A DNA stretch of 64,000 nucleotides from Lota lota (lineage: Eukaryota; Chordata; Actinopteri; Gadiformes; Lotidae). Positions 45,109 to 54,661 of this stretch are shown one piece after another. The notes below the pieces were generated by a model. That model was not told where the DNA came from and did no database searches. It was given only the letters and a program-made list of their open reading frames with translations. Within the stretch, counting starts at the first letter, position 1; the number at the start of each line of letters is the position of its first letter. The stretch lies in contig JACYXH010000573.1 of assembly GCA_026745465.1 (NCBI GenBank), forward strand, positions 32,501 through 96,500, written 5' to 3'. The position numbers were made by a program, and so were the translations under genes.

Positions 45109-47241
45109 TGTGTGTGTGTGCAGGTTGTCTGGCTGCCTGGTCACACAGGAAGGCTGTGCTTCTCTGGCCTCAGCTCTGAGCTCCAACCCCTCCCATCTGA
45201 GAGAGCTGGACCTGAGCTACAATCACCCAGGAGACTCAGGAGTTACGCTGCTCTCTGCTGGACTGGAGGATCCACGCTGGAGACTGGACACTCTCAGGTA
45301 TGGAGAGGACAGCTCACCACTCAGGGACAGTGTCTCCTACAAGGATTCAACCAGCTGCTAGATGAAGTGGTTTGAAAACACAGCTGGAACTCATGGTGTG
45401 TAGAAAGTGATGAGACAGCAGATGATGAAGGTGAATGTTTCAACATGCTGCTCTCACTTTGTTTCCCCCCCAGGGTGGAGCACGGTGGAGTGTGGAGGCT
45501 GAAACCAGGTGTAAAGAAGTGTAAGTGTTTAGTTAGATTCATCACAACACACACTAACTATTGAGATTGAAAGTCCATCCACACAGCAGGAGGTGACGTC
45601 CGTTCATTCAGATGTGTACTTGTGTATACGTATGTGTAGCTATGTTTCAGTGTGTTTCTGTGTGTCTAGTATGTTTGTGGATGTATGTATGTGTACTTAT
45701 GTGTATGTATGTGCGTGTATGTATGAGTACATGTCTATGTATTTATATATAGTATGAGTACATGTCTGTGTATATATAGTATGTATGAGTACATGTCTAT
45801 GTATATATAGTATGTATGAGTACATGTCTATGTATATATAGTATGTATGTGTATGTATGAATACATGTCTATGTATATATAGTATGCACGTGTATGTATG
45901 AGTACATGTCTATGTATATATAGTATGTAGGTGTACGTATGAGTACATGTCTTTGTATATATAGTATGTATGAGTATATGTCTATGTATATATAGTATGT
46001 ACGTGTATGTATGAGTATATGTCTATGTATATATAGTATGTACGTGTATGTATGAGTACATGTCTATGTATATATAGTATGTACGTGTATGTATGAGTAC
46101 ATGTCTATGTATATATAGTATGTATGAACCAGTTCTATGGCTCCAACAGTTAATTTCCAGCCTGTATGTGAGCTCAGCTTGTTCAGTCTGTTGTTCACAC
46201 AGGTGTCCCTTTGAAGGTTGAGTGCAATGTATGTGGATTGGGAAAACCAAAAGTTTCATATCTTGAAAGGTATTACAAGTATTGCTTAGTTATTTTGTAT
46301 GGGTGATTAGCTCATCATGCTGAACATGTTGATGTATAATATGTGTATGTAGTGTAAATATTGAGGGAGTAAATGCAGTTTATACATTTTCCTTGGTTTC
46401 AATGTTTTGATTGGGACAGCCACTCACACACACATGGGATTAGCTATTAAGTTTAACTTTAATTATCTTAAAAACAATATGCACTATAAACTCTAAAGCT
46501 AAAGCACACTAGCAAACTATAGCACCTATCATACAATTTGATTTTGTCTTTCTATGTTACTGTTTGAAGTGTAGATAGTGATTAAAAAGTGTCATAAAGA
46601 GAATAAAAGAAGTATGCAAGAGAACTAGTGATGATGATGATGATGAAGAATGGTTCAGCAGCTAATCATGTCTTGTTCTCCCATCAGATGCCTGTGAACT
46701 CACACTGGACCCAAACACAGCCCACAGAGAACTCTCTCTGTCTGAGGACAACAGAAAGGTGACGTGGGTTAGAGAGGAGCAGTCGTATCCTGATCACCCA
46801 GAGAGATTTGTCTCCTATCCCCAGGTGTTGTGTAGAGAGGGTCTGACTGGCCGCTGTTACTGGGAAGTAGAGTGGGAAGGACTTGTTGAGATAGGAGTGA
46901 CATACAGAGGAATCACAAGGAGAGAATGGGGTGATGACAGCTGGCTTGGAGTGAACAACAAGTCCTGGAGTCTTTTTTGTTATGATGGTGGTTACATTGC
47001 CCGGTACAACGGTAGTGGAACAGTCATACGTCTCCCCCCTCCTGGCTCTAACAGAGTAGGAGTGTATCTGGACCGGCCTGCTGGCACTCTGTCCTTCTAC
47101 AGAGTGTCCCCAGATGTAGGAGGGTCCTCAGACACACTGACACACATCCACACCTTCCAGTCCACCTTCACCCAGGAGGACCTCCACCCTGCTTTTGTGT
47201 TAAGGGGGGTTGGTGCCTCGGTGTCTCTGTGTCGGTTGTAG
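34075..47241 (+). CDS. NLR gene 2: CARD-linker-FISNA-NACHT-LRR-B30.2 protein
   Basis: Predicted cytosolic CARD-containing NOD-like receptor. The joined exons are 34075-34081, 34340-34621, 36212-36430, 37755-39564, 40319-40492, 40981-41154, 41649-41822, 42290-42463, 42945-43118, 45124-45297, 45474-45520 and 46688-47241. They total 3963 nt, exactly 1321 codons, with all phases matching. The start is the ATG in actATGGAAG|gtaagc: it supplies the single phase-1 base that the CARD acceptor needs and gives [13 protein letters not shown]. Domains: CARD (about 3-96), Thr/Ser-rich fourfold linker (97-169), FISNA-NACHT (170-773, Walker A at about 267-274), twelve LRR units in six exons (773-1120) and PRY-SPRY (1137-1320). 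The CARD would allow coupling to CARD adaptors or caspases. Compared with gene 1, the N-terminus has been replaced and the LRR array is longer. The first exon is the least certain part. Confidence 0.82.
34340..34621 (+). CDS. NLR gene 2 CARD exon
   Basis: A 282-bp exon, phase 1-1. It encodes [20 protein letters not shown], then [20 protein letters not shown], then [19 protein letters not shown] and ends with ...[10 protein letters not shown]. Hydrophobic spacing and the six-helix pattern ([35 protein letters not shown]) fit the CARD family, closest in style to ASC and inflammatory-caspase CARDs. The symmetric phase makes it a movable cassette. Confidence 0.88.
34870..35335. repeat. Interspersed repeat, class uncertain
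   Basis: The sequence 'ggacccaaatgcacgacaca', with 'caatacaagggctttactga' and 'ggcaggtagtctgacaggct', is of a type scattered widely in fish genomes. It may be a fragment of an LTR-type fossil or another element. No ends are visible and it is not coding. It lies in the intron after the CARD exon. Confidence 0.4.
35497..35568. repeat. 39-bp near-perfect palindrome flanked by inverted octamer motifs
   Basis: Arms 35510-35528 and 35530-35548 are perfect reverse complements around one base. Outside them lie ATTTGCAT (35497-35504) and ATGCAAAT (35561-35568), themselves inverted and matching the octamer (POU/OCT) site. Confidence 0.9.
35581..35609. repeat. Hairpin, 12-bp arms, 5-base loop
   Basis: Perfect arms agtggtgcacta / tagtgcaccact, 12 bp after the right octamer of the preceding palindrome. 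Together the two structures look like one palindromic (MITE- or foldback-like) insert. Confidence 0.88.
35705..35990 (+). promoter_or_regulatory. NLR 5' noncoding exon, copy 4, inside gene 2 intron
   Basis: Matches the 5' exon block from 'aggggaactggacaaactga' to 'ggaagaagaagactaag|ata'. The donor dinucleotide is lost: GTACTG in copies 1 and 2 reads ATACTG here. It lies between the CARD and linker exons. Its downstream intron sequence recurs at 36770-36985. Confidence 0.55.
36212..36430 (+). CDS. NLR gene 2 linker exon (17-aa repeats)
   Basis: A 219-bp, phase 1-1 exon encoding about four copies of a 17-residue unit, [17 protein letters not shown], the first copy being diverged (SRTTYITPA). 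It is rich in Thr, Ser and Pro, so probably a flexible linker between CARD and FISNA. The 51-bp unit repeats at DNA level and could vary in number between individuals. Confidence 0.75.
36770..36985 (+). repeat. Second copy of the 5'-exon/intron segment in gene 2
   Basis: Repeats 35785-35985 ('gcacacttttacagcaggaa' to 'aaactgtagcctact'), a local duplication flanking the linker exon. Confidence 0.75.
36997..37335 (-). other. Unrecognised minus-strand open frame (112 codons)
   Basis: The frame contains ...[18 protein letters not shown]... and ...[18 protein letters not shown].... The composition is protein-like, but I do not recognise it and see no splice context. A decayed mobile-element fragment in the intron before the NACHT exon is the simplest reading. 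Confidence 0.25.
37755..39564 (+). CDS. NLR gene 2 FISNA-NACHT exon
   Basis: An 1810-bp exon, phase 1 to 2, open throughout. It starts [19 protein letters not shown], has Walker A GVAGIGKT, Walker B ILDGLDEC and ends ...VKASKTSL with the same GTAGGT donor as gene 1. It is 15 bp shorter than gene 1, mainly through indels after GVNLLS (a Lys/Arg-rich insert [10 protein letters not shown] in place of the gene 1 serine-rich segment). Confidence 0.92.
39648..40010. repeat. CpG-rich cassette, copy C (left-truncated)
   Basis: Begins abruptly with 'gcgcacgaggatagtcc' and keeps only the right half of cassettes A and B. The minus-strand frame (to 39814) starts [11 protein letters not shown] and matches the others for about 55 residues, then runs into intron. 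Confidence 0.75.
40319..40492 (+). CDS. NLR gene 2 LRR exon 1
   Basis: A 174-bp, phase 2-2 exon. It differs from the common LRR exon at two codons (NDCHL for [13 protein letters not shown] for HCTLETLR). Confidence 0.92.
40981..41154 (+). CDS. NLR gene 2 LRR exon 2
   Basis: A 174-bp, phase 2-2 exon with the common sequence. The flanking introns are nearly identical to those of LRR exon 3, so exon and intron were duplicated together (period about 665 bp). Confidence 0.93.
41649..41822 (+). CDS. NLR gene 2 LRR exon 3
   Basis: A 174-bp, phase 2-2 exon, identical to the common sequence as read. Confidence 0.93.
42290..42463 (+). CDS. NLR gene 2 LRR exon 4
   Basis: A 174-bp, phase 2-2 exon with the common sequence. 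Its flanking introns are more diverged than those of exons 2-3. Confidence 0.93.
42945..43118 (+). CDS. NLR gene 2 LRR exon 5
   Basis: A 174-bp, phase 2-2 exon with one codon change (HCKLETLR). The following intron matches the one after LRR exon 2 of gene 1, so these two are positional equivalents. Confidence 0.93.
43205..44515. repeat. 79-85-bp minisatellite (gttaggg core), about 16 copies
   Basis: Same unit as 10614-11190, with length variants from one or two gttaggg blocks and one internal 'tatgttata' duplication near 43977. It is roughly twice the length of the gene 1 array. Confidence 0.95.
45029..45120. repeat. (TG)n tract abutting a splice acceptor
   Basis: About 45 TG units with one interruption, running into the cag acceptor of LRR exon 6. 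Longer than the matching tract in gene 1. Confidence 0.95.
45124..45297 (+). CDS. NLR gene 2 LRR exon 6 (terminal LRR)
   Basis: A 174-bp, phase 2-2 exon encoding the terminal LRR type ([18 protein letters not shown]). It has [11 protein letters not shown] where gene 1 has [11 protein letters not shown]. Confidence 0.92.
45474..45520 (+). CDS. NLR gene 2 short connector exon
   Basis: A 47-bp exon, phase 2 to 1, encoding [16 protein letters not shown]. It matches gene 1 except for Arg for Ser at the first codon and Lys for Glu. Confidence 0.85.
45690..46130. repeat. About 41-bp (TATG/TA-rich) minisatellite
   Basis: Same unit as 13396-14375 but shorter and without the Tc1 insertion, so it is the empty-site counterpart. 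Confidence 0.93.
46688..47241 (+). CDS. NLR gene 2 last exon (PRY-SPRY/B30.2)
   Basis: A 554-bp exon with [23 protein letters not shown] and [40 protein letters not shown], then the stop at 47239-47241. The framework is as in gene 1. Differences fall in loops: FVSYPQ for FDFHHQ, REWGDDS for [19 protein letters not shown] for [19 protein letters not shown] for GLGVDGD. Confidence 0.93.
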
Positions 47242-47264
47242 AAAAAAAGAACATGCGCACGCGG

Positions 47265-47935
47265 TGGCGTACACACACATACACACACACACACACACAT
47301 ACACACACATAGTACACACACAGTACACACACATAGTACACACACAGACACACACATAGTACACACATAGTACACACACAAAGTACACACACATAGTACA
47401 CACATGCACATAATACACATACATAGTACACACACAGTACACACACAGACAGTACACGCATACACAGTACACACACACATAGTACACACAGTACACACAC
47501 ATAGTACACACAAAAACACATAGTACATACACACAAACACAGAGTACACACACACAGTACACACACATAGTACACACTCGCACACAGTACACACACATAG
47601 TACACAAACACATAGTACACACACACATAGTTCACACACACAGACAGTACACACACATAGTACACACACATATTACACAAACACAGTACACACACATTAC
47701 ACACAATACACACACACAGTACACACACACACATACACATATACACACAGTACAAACACACACACACATACACACACATACACACACATATTACACACAC
47801 ACAGTACACATACACACAAATACATACTTACAAACACACACACTGTACACACACATAATACACACATAGTACACATAGTACACACATAGTACACATACAC
47901 ACACAGTACACAAACATACAGAAAAACATAAATAC
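47265..47935. repeat. CA-rich low-complexity 3' flank
   Basis: Irregular 'acacacatagtacac' repeat about 30 bp after the stop codon, longer than the gene 1 counterpart. Cys/Val-rich translations are artefacts. Confidence 0.9.
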
Positions 47936-47939
47936 ACGC

Positions 47940-48570
47940 AGAGGTTATATTTACTCTTTCATGTACTTCAGTAACCTTTTGAATAGATTACTTTTAAGAA
48001 TAGTTTTAATGTAACATACTTTTCATTCTTACTCAAGTCTGTTTAAGAGAGAGAGAGAGATTTCCTGTGGCTGTTTTTGCCTTCATTCATGTTATTTTGT
48101 AAAGACTTAATGTGTTATTGTGTGTTGTTTTATTTGAAGCGATTCATGCTATTTTATACGTTGTTAATGTTTATTAGACAAGCATATACAATGTAATATG
48201 TGTCTTTTTACGTTCATCTTGCTCTGCTTATTACAACAATAAATCATTGGTATGAAGTAACTCAGTACTTGAGTAGTCTTTTCACTAGAAACTTTCTTAC
48301 TCTTCCTCAAGTCATTCTCTGATGACTACTTTTACATCTATTTGAGTTGTTATTACTTTAAATATATACTTGTTATATATGAAAGTAGGCTGTTATAAAT
48401 AGGAGGTTATTGACAGTGCTCCTTCTTCTCTATAATTATATTACCTACAATTCTTATTACCTGTATAAACACTTATCTTGTTCCGTCTTAGTCTGTCTTC
48501 TATGATTTTAAACTTCGTAACATTTGCTATTTAGTCAACGTTACTAGAATAATCACATAATGCAGAAAGA
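47940..48570. repeat. Downstream flank homologous to gene 1, with possible poly(A) signal
   Basis: Aligns with 15930-16540, including the long-inverted-repeat arm (direct copy only) and AATAAA at about 48238. No right arm follows. Confidence 0.7.
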
Positions 48571-48692
48571 AAACCCTGGTTGTGGTTCAGAGCGATAATT
48601 TGTCTCTCAAACTGTAGGAATATAGACCTATAAAAATACAAAAATCTGTGTGTTCTGTGTATGACGCATCGCCATGCACCAAGAGTATGGCT

Positions 48693-49228
48693 AGAGTTCT
48701 CAACAGCTTTATTCTTTATTATTCGTTGGTTCCTATAACTATATAAGCCTAATTATAAAGGGTAATGAAGGTTTAATAGAAGAGTTCTCAACAGCTTTAT
48801 TCTTTATTATTCGTTGGTTCCTATAACTATATAAGCCTAATTATAAAGGGTAATGAAGTTTTAATAGAAGAGTTCTCAACAGATTTATTCTTTATTATTC
48901 GTTGGTTCCTATAACTATATAAGCCTAATTATAAAGGGTAATGAAGGTTTAATAGAAGAGTTCTCAACAGCTTTATTCTTTATTATTCGTTGGTTCCTAT
49001 AACTATGTAAGCCTAATTATAAAGGGTAATGAAGGTTTAATAGAAGAGTTCTCAACAGCTTTATTCTTTATTATTCGTTGGTTCCTATAACTATATAAGC
49101 CTAATTATAAAGGGTAATTAAGGTTTAATAGAAGAGTTCTCAACAGCTTTATTCTTTATTATTCGTTGGTTCCTATAACTATATAAGCCTAATTATAAAG
49201 GGTAATGAAGGTTTAATAGAAGAGTTCC
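48693..49228. repeat. 88-bp minisatellite, six copies
   Basis: Six almost identical 88-bp units starting 'agagttctcaacagctttat'. The very low divergence suggests recent expansion. The array is absent from the gene 1 flank. Confidence 0.96.
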
Positions 49229-50170
49229 CAGTGTTTTAGAATATCAAAATGATGATCACCACGATATACAAAAATTAAAGTGCACCATCAACACAGCAGT
49301 CCTAGAGAAATATATTTCATAATTGTAGGCCTATAATAGTGCTGACTAAATCAATTAACAATCGTTTCTAAGCCTACAGTTTGTTAAATGCCAACACTGC
49401 TGTATTACGCAGTTATGTTTAATTCAACTCTAACTAGTTATATGAATTTGGCTTTAGGCCTACATGAATCATTTAAACGTCTTGAGAATATTAAACCAAT
49501 TTGTTTGATATAAGGTCCGTTTTAAAAAACTAGAAAAATGTGCACTTTAGCATCATCTGCTGGTTAAATGATGTAAGTGCAACTGGTTGACCTGAAAAAC
49601 ATGAACTCTTTGTCATCACCATTGATTTATGTATTGAGACGGTCCTGCCAGTTTCGAATCACCTTGAAGGTCATTTCATGTCCCTCTCATACGAGTGATC
49701 CTCTCAAATATAGAGTAGATCTAAACTACATAACACAATATTGAGATTGGCTCCACAATATTCAAAACAACATCACATGAATCGTTAAAGTCCCTGGTCA
49801 CCCAAATCCAAACATGCAAATGTCTTCAGAAATTCAAAGTTGACGTTGATATTAGTCATCCATCAAAGATTGATAAGTAAAACATGCTATTTAATTTGCA
49901 AAAATGCTGTTTTAAAACGGCTTTATTAGTGCATCAGAGATCTTTCCAGGATTGTGTGCGTGGCAGTAATTAGGTAAGGGCAGTTTGATTGATAGCTACA
50001 AGAATCAACCGGGTCTAACCTCTGGGCCTTCATCATTCTATATTGTCCCTGACAGTATTTTAAAATACAATTAATTAAAATCAAACACCATTTGCCACAG
50101 GTGTCGCTCACTAATTACCGGTCTGCTACTTGTATGTAGGCCTACCAGGGCATGGGTAGAGTAGAGAAGT
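49229..50170. other. End of duplicated flank and unique spacer
   Basis: 49230-49790 aligns with 16960-17490 downstream of gene 1 ('tgccaacactgctgtatta', 'gagattggctccacaat'). The homology ends near 49790, close to the end of the duplicated unit. The remainder has no recognised feature. Confidence 0.6.
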
Positions 50171-50171
50171 C

Positions 50172-50460
50172 TTTATTTTCCTAAAATACATACAGCTAAA
50201 AGGAACACAAAAACCCAATAAGATTAGGTCCTAAAACACATGCAGCTAAAAGGAACACAAAAACTAAATAACATTAGGTCCTAAAACACATTCAGCTAAA
50301 ATGAACACAAAAACACAATAAGATTAGGTCCTAAGACACATGGAGCTAAAAGGAACACAAAAACACAATAAGATTAGGTCCTTAAACATATGGAGCTAAA
50401 AGGAACACAAAAACACAATACGATTAGGTCCTATAACACAAACAGCTAAAAGCACAAACC
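50172..50460. repeat. 50-bp tandem repeat, about six copies
   Basis: Unit 'aggtcctaaaacacatgcag' plus 'ctaaaaggaacacaaaaac', period 50 bp. Confidence 0.93.
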
Positions 50461-51165
50461 GTTTCAGTACTATATGGTCAGAGCATACAAAAGTGCCTAT
50501 CAGACATAACAAAAAAGGGAAAACTCTGAGTAAAGAGGGTATGGAGGGTCCTGAAGAATATCCTGAGCTTTCCTAGTGACCCTCTGAGGATAAACAAGAC
50601 AGAGGTCATTCAGGTCACAGCATTGATGTTACATCTCTTCCTCACAATTTTCCTTAACATATTCTTACTCGTCAGGTTCAGGTTCCCAAACCAGCAAATA
50701 AAACCTTAGGTAAGAACTGTCTCGATACAAGATGAGTAAAACATTTTCAAAAGTTATTTGTCGACAGTAAATCAACTACGCTTCCTTAAACAGAAAAAGC
50801 ACTGGTGACCTTTGTTTGAGACTGACTTCACATTAGGCTCAATGCTTAGTTTGTCATCCACAATTGTAGTGATTCATATTGTATTGATAGCCTATTGATT
50901 ATGACCGGTCTGCTTATGGTATAAAGTCCATAGATAGACCCCCCGCGTAGCGTGGCCGCGTCACAGCCTATCAGATAGACCCCAGACTAATTACCAACTG
51001 TCTAGAAATGAATAGTCATGAGCATGCTAGACCCTTTCAATCTGTTCATATATCTTTAAAATACTATTTTTAAAACGGGGACTGTCCCTGGAAAACGGGG
51101 CCGTCTGGTCTTCAGTAGGCCGGTAGTATCGACCTCCTACTGGAGCTGACCACACTGAGTTCACA
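50461..51165. other. Spacer, nothing identified
   Basis: No exon recognised. A short CpG-rich patch (ccccccgcgtagcgtggccgc) lies near 50940. Confidence 0.4.
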
Positions 51166-51169
51166 CTTG

Positions 51170-51221
51170 ACAGGCGCTAGGACCCTGGGGACCACGGCTT
51201 CCCCAGGGTCCTAGCGCCTGT
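51170..51221. repeat. Strong hairpin, 22-bp perfect arms
   Basis: Arms 51170-51191 and 51200-51221 are perfect reverse complements around an 8-base loop (ccacggct). Pairing continues three more bases outward with one mismatch. GC-rich. Confidence 0.93.
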
Positions 51222-52455
51222 TAAGATGTCTGCCTGCACATTGGCTCCCTGAGTCCCCTTATCACTACCTCACCGGAGAACTCCTCCACCACCACCAGCA
51301 CCACCACCACCACCCCCCAGCACATATCATCTCCATGACGTTCGACTCTGGCTCTCTGATGCTAGGCTATCCTCTGAACCCTGAGGTCAACAGACTAAAT
51401 TAGTCTTATGTGTAGAAGTTCACATATATCCACAGCAAGTTTCCAGTCCGATTCTTCCAAAAAGACAGCAGAGTCAATACTTCACGTTCAATACTTTATT
51501 TGTGGGCTCACGCAGGATCCCCAAAACAACCACCAGAGTCCTTCTGTTGTCTCAATTATTAATTCTGTGTGTAAAATACTGAGTGCTCTCCCATTATTCT
51601 TCTCCCATACTTCTCCCATTAAAGTTTTTTAGTTATCACACAACACAGTATCTTAAAACACATGACATGGGCGGGGCTCTAAGTTACCTCCAATCATTAC
51701 CTGTTATCATGCAAAAGGGTGCAACCCACAGATGGCTATTGGGTTAACAAATCAAGCCAATGACAAACCGCCTACACCCTCTCTAGGCTAATCATTTCGG
51801 GGGGGGGGGGGGGGATGATGGGCCCCGGACCTGTTGGTCTGAGGGGGATCCGTTGCTGGGTTGTGAGACAAGGGAAGGGCCATTTGATGGCAATACCAAC
51901 CGTGGAGCAATTGCTTTAAGAACAAAAGGGGGTTAGAGACAGACGTCTCTAACCTAACCTAACCGTCTCCTCTTTAGGGAGCAGGATGAGAACAGGATGA
52001 AGGTAAATATACATATGAACTCAAACTGGGGTTCAGAGAAAGGGATCTGGCAGGGAGGGGTGTCAGGGCAGGGAACAGGTGTCGTCAACTAACAGTGGGG
52101 GCCAGAGACAGGGCTCTGGCAGGGAGGGGGGAAACAGCATGAGGCAAAACCAAATGTAACTGTTTAAAGACTAACACTTTCCTCAACAGCGTGTAAAGAC
52201 AGCTGGTCTGTGGACAAGTTTATCATACATGGGGTCAAAAGGTCAAAAGGGGCCCGCGCCACGCCCCTTATGAGATCTAAAAAAGTACCTGTGCATTTCG
52301 CTCATAACTTTCTTTCCGATGAGATAAAGGTCTGATTCTCAGAAATGCGTGTTGGTTCGGTGGGGTGTCGGTCTGGGAAGAATTTTAGCTGAAAATCTCA
52401 GAAGTGGGCCGCGGGGTGAGAGGTCACGAGATGGAGCATTATCCGAGGCTCTTTT
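51222..52455. other. Repeat-flavoured spacer with (CCA)n and poly-G
   Basis: Contains a CCA-rich run (51285-51318) and a G run (51799-51814). Paired 'ggcagggagggg' segments lie near 52049 and 52120. No gene supported. Confidence 0.45.
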
Positions 52456-52960
52456 AGTTACTTCCTGTAGGGCTAGAGGCCCTAAAGTTATTATCTTACT
52501 TGTCCTTGAGGCCCTCTTTCATATGAAAGAAACCCCAGGTCTCTTTCTCACTCCCAAGTGTCCTTGGCCCCTGGGTCACCTACTAATTACATAACTTCCT
52601 GTAGGGCTGGATGTACAGTATATTAGCTACTGTGTTAGTAAATCTTGATGCCCTGATTCATATAAAAGAGACCAGATGTCGTTATCTTACTCCCAAGTCA
52701 TTCTGTGCACACACCATTAACGGGTTAATGGTGTGTTTGCATCACTTCCTGTAGGTCTAGGACCCTCATGTTGATAATAGTAGTAATCTTTTGAAAGTCT
52801 TTTTGGTCTTCCTTTTACTTTATTGACACATTGACACTTTAAAACGGGATTAATTGGTCATGATTAGCTTGTGCTTATTATCTATGTTTTTATAAAATTA
52901 ACTGTTGGAATGGATTTAAACTCCCTGTTTTCCCACAAAAACATGTCGGCCTGGTCCGTC
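52456..52960. repeat. Degenerate ~140-bp tandem repeat
   Basis: The sequence 'acttcctgtaggg' recurs at about 52460, 52597 and 52744, with related text after each (cttactcccaagt; catatgaaaga / catataaaaga). A palindrome of 13-bp arms lies at 52709-52736. The 81-codon frame across the first copy is not a supported gene. Confidence 0.6.
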
Positions 52961-54365
52961 CCAAAGAAGAAATATGTCATCCGTGGGTCACTCGAAAATC
53001 TATGTTTTTATTGAAAGAACATCATCAGTTACATAAAATAACATGTCATGACTTTCATACAACACACATAACATAGCAGCCCAGATGACTAATGTTACAC
53101 AACGCAAAACAACAATTCAAACAACATGCAAGCTGCGTGGTTTCAGGGTTAGCAGCATCTATGTGAATCACCATGGCAACGATAGAAAAAGTTGCCAAAC
53201 TAAACATCCTCTGCGTTCACTGACTGAAGATTACAACATTAAAATGAATATTCATCACTAGAAATGTTATCAAAGCACATTTATCTTAAAATGTTGCTTT
53301 TTCCACTGAGAATATAATGATCGTCATCCATTTTGATTCGGCAGAACCTTGACATACGTGACGTATTGCTGTTTCTTCAAACAGTCGATAGGGGGCTAAA
53401 ACGGTCATATGGGTCGTTTTCAAAAACCTCTACAAACAACCTATTCTGACGTTTAGGTTGGAGATCACGTTTCATCGTTGATATTGTCAAAAAGTTACGT
53501 GGATAGGTTGATGGTCATTGAACAGCTTATCCAAGAGAGCCATGAATCAGAACATTGTGTTACTCTGTTAACTAAAGCTAGCCTGCTAACATTTCTGATA
53601 ACTACAGCGGGGCAAAATATGTCATCTATTTATACATTCAGATTATTGGTCTTCGGGTCAGTGATATTAGGATGACACTAGCAAACAAACATTAAATATG
53701 TTACATTTATATGCAAAATAAAGACAAACCAGCACATTCACATCAGGAAAAAGTGAATCGTCAATATCAATACATAAATATAACCCCCACTTCAATTCCA
53801 TTAAAACAACCTACTCAATCAGAGTTTAAGATAAAACCTTACTGTGTGGATATAATTTGTAAATCAGCTAAGCCAGACAGAGATATAAAAGCCAACAGAA
53901 ACTTGATTTAGTCTTTTGAAACCATCTTGAACTCACAATCTCCTCATTTCAGATCAAAGGATTGATGCATGACACAACTACATCTGCTCATAAAGAAGTT
54001 CACTGATTAAAAACTAAAGTAAATGTATTCTATATGCTATTCTAGCACAAAATGTGGCCTGTCACAATGCCCATAATGACGGAATGCAGAACTAGCTAGC
54101 TACCTCAGACACACTCTGAGCTACAGCATTCAGAAACTTCACTACTCAGGTCTTCTTCAGAATCAGCAGCTATGCTCCCCAGTGAGGCCAATTAGGTGCA
54201 GCGAATTTGATTCTCTCTTGTGGAAGTATAGAAGCGCAACTTGTTCACTCCTTCTGTCGGACCTGCGGAAATATAAATATTAGAAATTTAATGAAAGTGG
54301 CTGAAAAGACCTACAGCTCATTTAATTTATTCAAACTCCTAGGTTGAGCGTAGTACATATGAGGA
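52961..54365. other. Spacer, nothing identified
   Basis: AT-rich intergenic sequence, downstream of the minus-strand lectin gene. No exon supported. Confidence 0.4.
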
Positions 54366-54367
54366 CT

Positions 54368-54373
54368 TTTATT
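54368..54373 (-). terminator. Polyadenylation signal of lectin gene
   Basis: AATAAA on the minus strand, about 80 bp after the predicted stop codon. Confidence 0.5.
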
Positions 54374-54450
54374 TTCCCTGAAGGGAGGCTCAAACCTCTT
54401 ACTGTTTCAAGCTGGTGCATGCCTTTACAGAAGGTTAAGCATATTTGGCT

Positions 54451-54661
54451 TTATAAGGACCTGGTAATGGCTCTATAGGCTGGACACCAACCTGTAAAAC
54501 AGATGAAGTTAAGATGTTCTTCACAAGAGCGTGGCCTCCATGTGGAAGGTTCCACGCTGGACACGCCCCCACAGGGGCTGGAATGTTGTGAACCTTCGTC
54601 CCATTGGCTGAAGTCCATCGGGTCACCGGACATCCAAAACCAGGAGCTTCCTGAAAGAGAC
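54451..54661 (-). CDS. Lectin exon 6 (CTLD, second part, stop)
   Basis: The acceptor is taken as ttggtag (not the nearer tttcag), because only it keeps frame to give RSLSGSSWFWMSGDPMDFSQ, then ...PCGG..., ...WRPRSCEEHLNFICF and a stop at 54451. The CTLD W.W..G.P..F..W and final C..HLNFIC are present. A GT site after ICFT could alternatively splice to an unseen further exon. Confidence 0.78.

Noticed and set aside
52349-52594. An 81-codon plus-strand frame
   Set aside because: Overlaps the first copy of a degenerate ~140-bp tandem repeat, with no splice or domain support.
54640-54660. tttcag as the acceptor of the last lectin exon
   Set aside because: It puts the CTLD out of frame. The ttggtag acceptor at 54662-54664 restores SGSSWFWMSGDP and the final cysteine motif.
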